Source of the DNA: DASWUD01 sp036401755 | GTDB lineage: Bacteria; Pseudomonadota; Gammaproteobacteria; Thiohalomonadales; Thiohalomonadaceae | DNA: 12,032 bases | NCBI GenBank assembly: GCA_036401755.1 | Contig: DASWUD010000145.1 | Span: forward strand, 1-12,032 | Reading direction: 5' to 3' | Shown here: one piece after another, positions 6,009-12,032 of the stretch | How positions within the stretch are numbered: the stretch's first letter is position 1 | How the letters are laid out: each line of letters opens with the position of its first letter | The notes under the pieces: model-generated | Databases searched by the model: none | What the model was told of the DNA's origin: nothing | What the model saw: the letters and a program-made list of their open reading frames with translations, nothing else | Made by a program: the position numbers and the translations under genes

Positions 6009-8874
6009 AGACGAAGCGGCGCGGTTCGCCGCTGCCCGTCACGTTATCCACACAGCGGCCACACAATTCTGGATGTGCAGGATTGATACCCACGTCGTCG
6101 CGATGGTGCCAGCAGCGCACGCACTTGGCGTGTTCGCTCGGGCGCACGGCCACCCATAGCTCATCACCACTGGAAAGCTTGAAGTGAACCGCTTCCGCCG
6201 CTGTTGAAGTGGTGTCGTGCAGACGCGCGGCAGAGGTGATAAGAGCAAAGCGCAACTCATCGCCCAGCCTTGCCAAACGATCATGCAGCTCACGGCCACA
6301 CCAGAGATCGACCTCCGCATCGAGACCCGAGCCGATACCCCCCGCCACGCGCAGACGCTCCAGCTCCTTGTTGACCACTTCACGCAGCTCAATCACCTGC
6401 GCCCAGAAATCCATTGCCATCACCGGTTGAGTGGCCGCGCCACCCACATAGGCCCCGCCAGAAAGGTCATACCAGGTGGTGAGGAAAATTGATTCTTTTC
6501 GTTCGCCGGGGAGATGTTGCCAAATCTCCTCGGCGGTGAAGCTGAGGAGAGGTGCGATCCAACGACTCATCATCTCCAGGATGTGGAACATCGCGGTCTG
6601 CGTGGAGCGGCGTGCCAGCGAATCGGCCTGCGTGGTGTACTGACGATCCTTGATCACATCGAGATAGAACGAGCCCATGTCCACCGAACAGAAGTTGTGC
6701 ACCAGCTGATAGATCTGGTGGAACTCGTACTGCTCATAAGCCGCCTGAATCTCCTTCTGCAGGGCTACGGCCCGATTCACCGCCCATACATCGAGGGCGA
6801 CCATCTCATTGAAACCCACTTGGTTCGCCTCGGGGTCGAAGCCTTTGATGTTGGCGAGCAGGAAGCGCGCGGTGTTGCGGATGCGGCGATAGGCATCGGC
6901 GGTGCGCTTGACGACTTCGTCCGAATAGGTCATCTCGCCGCGATAGTCGGTGGAGGCGATCCACAATCGCAGAATATCTGCGCCGAGGGTGCCGGCGACC
7001 TTCTGCGGCTCCACACCGTTGCCGCGCGACTTGGACATCTTGTGTCCCTTGGCGTCGACAGTGAAGCCATGGGTCAGCACCTGCTCATAAGGCGCGCGGC
7101 CATGCATGGCAACAGAGGTCATCAGCGATGACTGGAACCAGCCGCGGTGTTGATCGGAACCTTCCAGATAGAGATCGGCGGGCCATTTCAACGCTGCATT
7201 CTTTTCCAGCACGCAGGAGTGGGTGACCCCCGAATCGAACCAGACATCGAGGGTGTCGCTCACCTTGTCGTAATCGTTGGCATCGGCGCCGAGCAGCTCA
7301 CTCGCCTCGACTTCGAACCAGGCATCGATCCCCTTCTGCTCGATGCGCTTTGCCACTTCCTCGATAAGACGCGGGGTTTGCGGATGAAGCGCACCGGTCA
7401 CCTTGTGCACAAACAGTGCGATCGGCACGCCCCAGGTGCGCTGGCGGGAGATGCACCAGTCGGGACGGCCTGCAACCATCCCTTCGATACGTGCCTGACC
7501 CCAGCCGGGGATCCACTGGGTCTGTTTGATCGCCTCCAGCGCCCCCTGGCGCAAGCCATTTTGATCCATGCTGATGAACCACTGTGGCGTAGCACGAAAA
7601 ATGATCGGCGTATGGTGACGCCAGCAGTGGGGATAGCTGTGGCGCAGTGCCTGCGCATGCAGCAGCGCGCCCTTGGTACGCAGCACTTCGAGTACTGCAT
7701 CGTTGGCCTTGAAGACGTGCTGCCCTTCGAACAGCGGCGTACCCGGCAGAAACTTGCCGTCGCCCCCCACCGGGTTGTCCACCTTCAGACCGTAACGGGT
7801 ACCGGCCACATAATCCTCCAGACCATGTCCGGGGGCGGTGTGCACCGCACCGGTACCCGCTTCGGTGGTGACATGCTCGCCGAGGATGATCGGTACTTCG
7901 CGTTCGTAGAAGGGGTGCTGCAGCTTGAGCCCTTCCAGATCGGCGCCCTTGCAGTAGGCGACCACGCGATAGTCGTCGATACCATAACGGTCCATCGACT
8001 GCTTGAGCAGTGCCTCGGCCAACACCAGCCGCTCACTGCCATGTTCCCCATGGCACTGCACCACCGCATAGTCGAGCTCAGCATTGAGCGCCACCGCCTG
8101 GTTGGCCGGTAGGGTCCACGGTGTGGTGGTCCAGATCACCACCGAGATGGGACCGCTGCCATCGCGATGTTCGATATGATGGGCGCGCGCCATGAAGGCC
8201 ACCTCATCGAGCACGATAAAACGTACGTCGATGGCCGGTGAGCTCTTGTCCTCGTACTCCACTTCCGCCTCGGCCAGCGCCGAGCCGCAATCGGTGCACC
8301 AGTGTACCGGCTTGGAACCTTTATGCAGATGGCCGCGCTCGATGATGCGCCCCAGCGCACGCAGGGTGTCCGCTTCGAACTGGAAATTCATGGTGAGATA
8401 GGGATTCTCCCAGTCACCGAAGACACCGAGACGTTTGAAGCCCTCGCGCTGGATGTTTACCTGCTCCATCGCATAGTCGCGGCACGCCTTACGGAACTGG
8501 GGGAAGGAGACAGCCACCCCTGCCTTGCCGATGCTCTTTTCTACTTGCAGTTCGATGGGCAACCCATGGCAGTCCCAACCGGGCACATAGGGCGCATCAA
8601 ACCCTGCCAGGGTGCGCGCCTTGACGATAATGTCCTTGAGCACTTTGTTGACGGCGTGGCCCAGATGAAGCTCGCCGTTGGCGTAAGGCGGGCCATCGTG
8701 CAAGATGAATTTGTCGCGTCCCTCGCCCGTCTTGCGAATCTTTTTATAGAGCCCCATCGACTCCCATCGCTTCAGCATCTCCGGCTCACGCTTGGCGAGA
8801 TCGCCGCGCATGGGAAAATCAGTTTCGGGCAGATTGAGGGTGTGTTTGTAGTCGCTTACGGGTTTGTCGCTCAC
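6007..8874 (-). CDS. ileS: Isoleucyl-tRNA synthetase
   Basis: A cytosolic class Ia synthetase charging tRNA-Ile, 955 residues (E. coli 938). The start is GTG at 8872-8874; the next residues SDYKHTLNLPETDFPMRGDLAKREP align with the E. coli N-terminus, so this start adds only about six residues. Its ribosome site is modest (AGAGAGA about 9 bases upstream). The HIGH-type signature is PYANGELHLGH with HLGH at 70-73. The CP1 editing domain is shown by TTPWTLPANQA and GTGAVHTAPGHGLEDY. KMSKS is exact at 612-616. The C-terminal zinc site uses Cys918, Cys921, Cys938 and Cys941, the standard pattern of the bacterial (non-eukaryotic-like, normally mupirocin-sensitive) type. ribF lies 27 bases upstream and lspA 9 bases downstream. 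The gene looks intact. Confidence 0.98.
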   Translation of the reverse strand: MSDKPVSDYKHTLNLPETDFPMRGDLAKREPEMLKRWESMGLYKKIRKTGEGRDKFILHDGPPYANGELHLGHAVNKVLKDIIVKARTLAGFDAPYVPGWDCHGLPIELQVEKSIGKAGVAVSFPQFRKACRDYAMEQVNIQREGFKRLGVFGDWENPYLTMNFQFEADTLRALGRIIERGHLHKGSKPVHWCTDCGSALAEAEVEYEDKSSPAIDVRFIVLDEVAFMARAHHIEHRDGSGPISVVIWTTTPWTLPANQAVALNAELDYAVVQCHGEHGSERLVLAEALLKQSMDRYGIDDYRVVAYCKGADLEGLKLQHPFYEREVPIILGEHVTTEAGTGAVHTAPGHGLEDYVAGTRYGLKVDNPVGGDGKFLPGTPLFEGQHVFKANDAVLEVLRTKGALLHAQALRHSYPHCWRHHTPIIFRATPQWFISMDQNGLRQGALEAIKQTQWIPGWGQARIEGMVAGRPDWCISRQRTWGVPIALFVHKVTGALHPQTPRLIEEVAKRIEQKGIDAWFEVEASELLGADANDYDKVSDTLDVWFDSGVTHSCVLEKNAALKWPADLYLEGSDQHRGWFQSSLMTSVAMHGRAPYEQVLTHGFTVDAKGHKMSKSRGNGVEPQKVAGTLGADILRLWIASTDYRGEMTYSDEVVKRTADAYRRIRNTARFLLANIKGFDPEANQVGFNEMVALDVWAVNRAVALQKEIQAAYEQYEFHQIYQLVHNFCSVDMGSFYLDVIKDRQYTTQADSLARRSTQTAMFHILEMMSRWIAPLLSFTAEEIWQHLPGERKESIFLTTWYDLSGGAYVGGAATQPVMAMDFWAQVIELREVVNKELERLRVAGGIGSGLDAEVDLWCGRELHDRLARLGDELRFALITSAARLHDTTSTAAEAVHFKLSSGDELWVAVRPSEHAKCVRCWHHRDDVGINPAHPELCGRCVDNVTGSGEPRRFV

Positions 8875-8901
8875 GGTAGTGTCTCTCTTACGCTTGTTCC
8901 A

Positions 8902-9855
8902 TCATGCAACTGTAGTGTCTGCCGAAGCTGCTGCAGAAAAAAAGCTGCGCGCTTGTTGTTCGTCGAGCAGGATCTGCTGCTTCAACGCCTCGAATGATTC
9001 AAAGCGCCGTTCACAGCGGATCTTGTGCAAAAAATCGACTTGCACATGGCGGCCATAGATGTCAGCCGAAAAATCAAACAGGTGTACCTCCAGCAGGGTG
9101 CGCGTACCGTCCACGGTGGGCCGCGAACCGATGTTCGCCACACCGTTCACCGGCTCACCATCGAGGCCGAACATCTGCACCGCAAACACACCCTCGATGG
9201 GTGCCACCTTGCGATGCAGAAAAATATTCGCGGTGGGAAAACCGATGGTGCGCCCGCGCTTGTCGCCGTGCGCCACACGGCCGCACATGCGATAGGGCCG
9301 GCCGAGCAGCGCCTCGGCGCCCTCCATGTCACCACGCGCTAGGGCTTCGCGGATACGGGTGCTGCTGACACGCGCCCCGTCGATATTGAACGAGTGCATG
9401 TGCGCCACCTCGAAACCGTGCTGCGCGCCCTGCTGCTGCAGGAAGGCGAAATCACCAGCGCGGTCATGGCCGAAATGGAAATCGTCACCCACCACCAGGT
9501 AGCGAATGCCGAGCCCCTCCACCAGAATGCGCTGCACAAACTGCTGGGCGCTCATCGCGGCGAGCCTGTCATTGAAACGCAGACATAGCACCCGGTCCAC
9601 GGAAAAGCGCAGCAGCACACGCACCTTTTCGCGCAGACGGGTCAGACGCGGGGGGATCGCGCCGCGCGCGAAATACTCCTGTGGCTGCGGCTCGAAGGTG
9701 ATCACCACGGTCGGCAGCCCCAGCTCCGCCCCCTTCTCCGCCAACTGGCCGAGCACCGCCTGGTGGCCGAGATGGACACCGTCGAAATTACCGATGGTAG
9801 CCACGCTGCCCAGATGGCAGGGGCGCAGATTGTGCAAGCCGCGAATCAGTTCCAT
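8902..9855 (-). CDS. ribF: Bifunctional riboflavin kinase / FAD synthetase
   Basis: Converts riboflavin to FMN and FMN to FAD in the cytosol; 317 residues, normal length. The N-terminal FMN adenylyltransferase domain (about 1-185) shows GNFDGVHLGH (22-31), GDDFHFGHDRAG (123-134) and SSTRIREAL (164-172). The C-terminal flavokinase domain (about 190-305) shows HGDKRGRTIGFPTANI (196-211), the ATP/Mg-binding region, and IGSRPTVDGTRTLLEVHLFDF, which includes the expected catalytic Glu. The ATG at 9855 is fixed because an in-frame TAA comes directly before it and the protein begins MELIRGLHN like the E. coli enzyme. Unusually, no Shine-Dalgarno is visible: the leader is pyrimidine-rich (CTACTCTTCTCCTAA). 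A good promoter lies in the murJ-ribF gap. murJ ends 58 bases upstream and ileS begins 27 bases downstream. Confidence 0.97.
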   Translation of the reverse strand: MELIRGLHNLRPCHLGSVATIGNFDGVHLGHQAVLGQLAEKGAELGLPTVVITFEPQPQEYFARGAIPPRLTRLREKVRVLLRFSVDRVLCLRFNDRLAAMSAQQFVQRILVEGLGIRYLVVGDDFHFGHDRAGDFAFLQQQGAQHGFEVAHMHSFNIDGARVSSTRIREALARGDMEGAEALLGRPYRMCGRVAHGDKRGRTIGFPTANIFLHRKVAPIEGVFAVQMFGLDGEPVNGVANIGSRPTVDGTRTLLEVHLFDFSADIYGRHVQVDFLHKIRCERRFESFEALKQQILLDEQQARSFFSAAASADTTVA

Positions 9856-9889
9856 TTAGGAGAAGAGTAGCCCAGGCAGTAAACGGGCG

Positions 9890-9917
9890 ATTATAACCCA
9901 GCGGCGGCCCGCGTCAC
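9890..9917 (-). promoter_or_regulatory. Sigma70-like promoter for ribF (and genes downstream)
   Basis: On the minus strand, -35 GTGACG (9912-9917, 4 of 6 to TTGACA), 16-base spacer, and a perfect -10 TATAAT (9890-9895). The -35 contains the TGA stop of murJ. Transcription would start near 9882, giving a leader of about 27 bases before the ribF ATG. Nothing experimental supports it, but TATAAT in otherwise GC-rich DNA and at the right distance is a strong sign. Confidence 0.6.
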
Positions 9918-11476
9918 TTGTGCCGCACGAGAAGCTGGGCGGGACGGACTCCGACCAGAAGCAGTGCGAGCAGATAGGCGATGGCGCCTGCGCCGATCAC
10001 TCCCGTCAACCGGAGTACCTGTTGATGGGAACTCCACGTCAGCCACGCTTGCAGTTCGCCCACCCCCACCAGCAGCACCCCGAGCATCACTCCGTTGGCG
10101 GCCAACAGCTGCAGGATGAAGCGGCGCCAGCCCGGCTGGGGCCTATAGACCCCCTCTTTGCGCAGGTGCCAGAAGAGCTGGCCGGCATTGGTGAAGGCAG
10201 CGATGGTGGTGGCGAGTGCCAGTCCGGCATGGGGGCCGGGTAATGCAAACCAGACCATGGGTACCACGAGCAGGAGGTTGAGCCCCATGTTGGTGACCAT
10301 GGCGCGTACGCCGATAAGCATTGGGGTACGGGTATCCTGCCGTGCATAGAAGCCAGGGGCCAGCACCTTGATCAGCATGAAGGCGGGCAGTCCCAGCCCC
10401 ATCGCCATCAGGCTGAGGGAGGACATGCGCACATCCATTTCGGTGAAGGCGCCATGGTGGTACAGCGTGGTGATGATGGGACCGGCCAGCAGCATCAACC
10501 CCACCATGGCCGGCAGGGCGATGAGCAGAACCCAGCGCAATCCCCAGTCGAGGGTGGCGGCGAAGGCGTCGGGATTGGCCTCGGCGTGGCGCTGCGACAG
10601 GCTGGGCAGGATCACCGTCGCCAGGGCGATGCCGAACACGCCCAGCGGAAACTCCACCAGCCGGTCGGAGTAGTAGAGCCAGGAGACCGAGCCGCTCACC
10701 AGGAACGAGGCGATGATGGTGTCGAGCAGCAGGTTGATCTGCGCCACCGAGGAGCCGAAGATGGCCGGCAGCATCAGGTTGAGGATGCGCCGCACCCCCT
10801 CATGACGCCACGCCCCGCGAGGAAGGCCGAACAGCTTGAGGCGCATCAGCGCCGGGAACTGGAACAGCAGCTGCACCAGCCCTGCCAGGAACACCCCCCA
10901 GGCCAGCGCCATCACCGGTTCTTCAAAGTAGGGGGAGAGCCAGAGTGACGCGGCGATCAGAATGAGATTGAGCCAGACCGGGGTGAGCGCCGGCAGGGCG
11001 AACTTGCCGTAGCTGTTGAGGATGCCGCCCGCGAAGGCGGTCAGCGAGATGAAGAACAGGTAGGGAAAGGTGATGCGCAGCATCTCGCTAGTGAGCGCAA
11101 ACTTGCCCTCCATCCCACGAAAGCCCGGGGCAAACAGCAGCACCAGCAGTGGCGCGGCAAGCATCGCCACCACCGTTACCATCAGCAGCACGCCGCCCAG
11201 CGTCCCCGCCACATCGGCCACCAAGGCCTTCACCTCGTGGTGGGGGCGCTGGGTTTTGTATTCGGAGAGGACCGGCACGAAGGCCTGGGAGAAGGCCCCC
11301 TCGGCGAACAGGCGGCGCAGAAAGTTGGGGATCTTGAAGGCGACGAAGAAGGCGTCGGTGGCGGCACCGGCGCCGAAGACGTTGGCAAAGACCAGGTCGC
11401 GCACGAAGCCGAGGATGCGGGAGACCATGGTCATGGCGCTGACCACGGCGGTCGATTTCAACAACCTTTTGCTCAT
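9914..11476 (-). CDS. murJ: MurJ lipid II flippase (MviN)
   Basis: A polytopic inner-membrane MOP-superfamily protein that flips lipid II to the periplasmic face for peptidoglycan synthesis. 520 residues from ATG 11474-11476 (E. coli 511); this start gives MSKRLLKSTAVVSAMTMVSRILGFVRD, matching the family, with AGGGG 4 bases upstream. A TTG at 11518 would add 14 residues but is not supported. Essential positions by alignment with E. coli are Arg20, Arg26, Asp41 and Arg54 (IPNFLRRLFAEGAFSQAFVP); the LYYSDRLVEFPLGVFGIALATVILP segment holds the conserved mid-protein Arg. About 14 hydrophobic segments are visible, as expected. It is first in the minus-strand run, divergent from rpsT, with a promoter at 11527-11555. 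No truncation or frameshift is seen. Confidence 0.97.
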   Translation of the reverse strand: MSKRLLKSTAVVSAMTMVSRILGFVRDLVFANVFGAGAATDAFFVAFKIPNFLRRLFAEGAFSQAFVPVLSEYKTQRPHHEVKALVADVAGTLGGVLLMVTVVAMLAAPLLVLLFAPGFRGMEGKFALTSEMLRITFPYLFFISLTAFAGGILNSYGKFALPALTPVWLNLILIAASLWLSPYFEEPVMALAWGVFLAGLVQLLFQFPALMRLKLFGLPRGAWRHEGVRRILNLMLPAIFGSSVAQINLLLDTIIASFLVSGSVSWLYYSDRLVEFPLGVFGIALATVILPSLSQRHAEANPDAFAATLDWGLRWVLLIALPAMVGLMLLAGPIITTLYHHGAFTEMDVRMSSLSLMAMGLGLPAFMLIKVLAPGFYARQDTRTPMLIGVRAMVTNMGLNLLLVVPMVWFALPGPHAGLALATTIAAFTNAGQLFWHLRKEGVYRPQPGWRRFILQLLAANGVMLGVLLVGVGELQAWLTWSSHQQVLRLTGVIGAGAIAYLLALLLVGVRPAQLLVRHK

Positions 11477-11526
11477 GAGGCCCCTGCGTCTCTGATAATG
11501 GTTCGCCAACCGGCCCAAAGCGCGCC

Positions 11527-11555
11527 ATAATACTTGGCTAATGGGGCAGCGTCAC
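11527..11555 (-). promoter_or_regulatory. Sigma70-like promoter for murJ
   Basis: On the minus strand, -35 GTGACG (11550-11555), 17-base spacer and -10 TATTAT (11527-11532, 5 of 6). Predicted transcription start near 11520 gives a leader of about 44 bases before the murJ ATG. The -35 hexamer equals that of the ribF promoter. Confidence 0.5.
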
Positions 11556-11562
11556 GGCAAAT

Positions 11563-11580
11563 CAACGCGTCGCGGCGTTG
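11563..11580. promoter_or_regulatory. Inverted repeat between the rpsT and murJ promoters, possible operator
   Basis: Six-base arms CAACGC and GCGTTG with a 6-base centre. The right arm overlaps the first three bases of the rpsT -35 (TTGACA) and the repeat sits 7 bases from the murJ -35. The position suits a regulator of one or both promoters, but 6-base GC-rich arms also arise by chance. Confidence 0.25.
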
Positions 11581-11608
11581 ACAACCGGAGCCAAACGCAG
11601 CATAGTAT
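11578..11608 (+). promoter_or_regulatory. Sigma70-like promoter for rpsT
   Basis: A perfect -35 TTGACA (11578-11583) is followed after 17 bases by CATAGT (11601-11606), or after 19 bases by TAGTAT (11603-11608), each 4 of 6 to consensus. A GC-rich discriminator (GCGCCC) follows, typical of ribosomal promoters under stringent (ppGpp/DksA) control. Transcription would start near 11613, giving a leader of about 37 bases. Confidence 0.6.
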
Positions 11609-11638
11609 GCGCCCTTTGGTACCTACAGAATTTATTTT

Positions 11639-11642
11639 GGAG
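11639..11642 (+). promoter_or_regulatory. Ribosome binding site deciding the rpsT TTG start
   Basis: GGAG stands 7 bases before TTG at 11650. There is no ATG near the expected N-terminus, so this site and the homology to S20 together fix the UUG start. Confidence 0.75.
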
Positions 11643-11649
11643 TAAGACC

Positions 11650-11910
11650 TTGGCCAACACAGCACAAGCCAAAAAGCGCGCCCGCCAGTCGGAAGCCCGC
11701 CGCCAGCACAACACGGCTGCCCGCTCAGCCATGCGTACCGCCGTCAAGACCGTCGTCAAGGCACTCGACGCTGGCGACAAGGCCAAGGCCGAAGCCTCCT
11801 ACAAGGAGATGTCCTCCATGGTCGACGCCAGCGCCCGCAAGGGTTTGATCGACGCCAACAAGGCCGCCCGCCACAAGAGCCTCCTCAACGCCCGCATCCG
11901 CGCCCTCTAA
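11650..11910 (+). CDS. rpsT: 30S ribosomal protein S20
   Basis: S20 binds 16S rRNA early in assembly of the small subunit. The 86-residue, highly basic, mostly helical protein begins (M)ANTAQAKKRARQSEARRQHN and contains AGDKAKAEASYKEM and KGLIDANKAARHKSLLNARI, in register with E. coli S20 (87 residues). The start is TTG, as in E. coli rpsT, where the UUG codon and leader take part in autogenous translational control; the same is plausible here but not shown. It is divergent from murJ across a 173-base region holding both promoters, and is followed 15 bases later by a strong terminator, so it is probably a single-gene unit. A longer frame from 11578 is open, but that start lies in the promoter and is not real. 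Confidence 0.97.
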   Translation: MANTAQAKKRARQSEARRQHNTAARSAMRTAVKTVVKALDAGDKAKAEASYKEMSSMVDASARKGLIDANKAARHKSLLNARIRAL

Positions 11911-11925
11911 TTCCGGACCGGGTTC

Positions 11926-11968
11926 AGCCGAAAAAAAAGCCGGTCGCTGACCGGCTTTTTTTTCGGCT
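11926..11968. terminator. Intrinsic terminator of rpsT, symmetrical, probably bidirectional
   Basis: Two perfect 20-base arms enclose a 3-base loop (GCT, 11946-11948). Each arm carries a run of eight A or T (A 11931-11938, T 11956-11963) outside a 7-bp GC-rich stem core (GCCGGTC / GACCGGC). Read on the plus strand, the core stem followed by T8 is a canonical terminator 15 bases past the rpsT stop. The A-run makes it equally good for transcripts arriving on the minus strand from beyond the window. Confidence 0.93.
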
Positions 11969-12032
11969 ATTAATTGGTTCTTTCGAAAAGAACGAATTTT
12001 TCTCCCCCCCCCCAGCGCAAACCGCGCGATTC
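11969..12032. other. Non-coding end of window with small hairpin and ten-C run
   Basis: No gene is visible in these 64 bases. A 7-bp stem with a 3-base loop (GTTCTTT / AAAGAAC, 11977-11993) is followed by a short T-run (11996-12001), which might be a weak second terminator. A run of ten C occupies 12004-12013. The DNA is cut at the window edge, so its role cannot be judged. Confidence 0.4.

Noticed and set aside
7147..8112. 321-residue plus-strand open frame opposite ileS
   Set aside because: Lies wholly inside the certain ileS gene and shows no family features.
8302..8997. 231-residue plus-strand open frame across the ileS 5' end and ribF 3' end
   Set aside because: Spans two real genes on the other strand and has no motif; a shadow.
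11578..11649. Upstream extension of rpsT from the TTG at 11578
   Set aside because: That TTG is the start of the -35 box; S20 homology begins at 11650 with its own ribosome site.
1..12032. CRISPR arrays, tRNA or rRNA genes, transposases, attachment sites, defence genes
   Set aside because: None seen on reading both strands; the window is filled by conserved genes with short spacers.

Overview
The window is a stretch of gammaproteobacterial core chromosome, GC-rich by eye (roughly 60%). It matches in order and orientation the Pseudomonas-type block pilY1-pilE / ispH-fkpB-lspA-ileS-ribF-murJ / rpsT. I cannot name the genus. The extra molybdopterin enzyme and the absence of pilY2 argue against Pseudomonas itself. 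An environmental, perhaps sulfur-metabolising gammaproteobacterium is a guess only.

Layout. (1) Positions 1-3228, plus strand: the 3' part of pilY1 (its 5' end lies outside the window) and a type IV minor pilin, pilE, 12 bases later. This is the end of a type IV pilus priming and tip operon. (2) Positions 3229-11476, minus strand: a co-directional housekeeping run read murJ, ribF, ileS, lspA, a sulfite-oxidase-like gene, fkpB, ispH. These genes serve lipid II flipping, FMN/FAD synthesis, isoleucyl-tRNA charging, lipoprotein signal peptide removal, prolyl isomerisation and isoprenoid synthesis. (3) Positions 11477-11649: a divergent promoter region between murJ and rpsT. (4) Positions 11650-11968, plus strand: rpsT (ribosomal protein S20, UUG start) followed by a near-ideal 20-bp-stem terminator that should work in both directions. 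Past it lie 64 bases with no gene, including a run of ten C.

How the genes fit together. Most of the minus-strand genes are packed tightly enough for polycistronic transcription. ileS and lspA are 9 bases apart, and the lspA ribosome site begins in the ileS stop. fkpB starts inside the last codons of the sulfite-oxidase-like gene. Sigma70-like promoters are visible for murJ and, separately, for ribF, the latter overlapping the murJ stop codon. pilE and ispH converge with no base between their stop codons.

Nothing here is a clearly new system; the window is mostly ordinary conserved genes. The points most worth checking are the molybdo-enzyme gene coupled to fkpB, the repeat-like 278-bp gap between fkpB and ispH, the ribF promoter whose leader has no ribosome site, the zero-gap pilE/ispH junction with a hairpin just inside ispH, and an AT-richer, cysteine-bearing patch inside pilY1.
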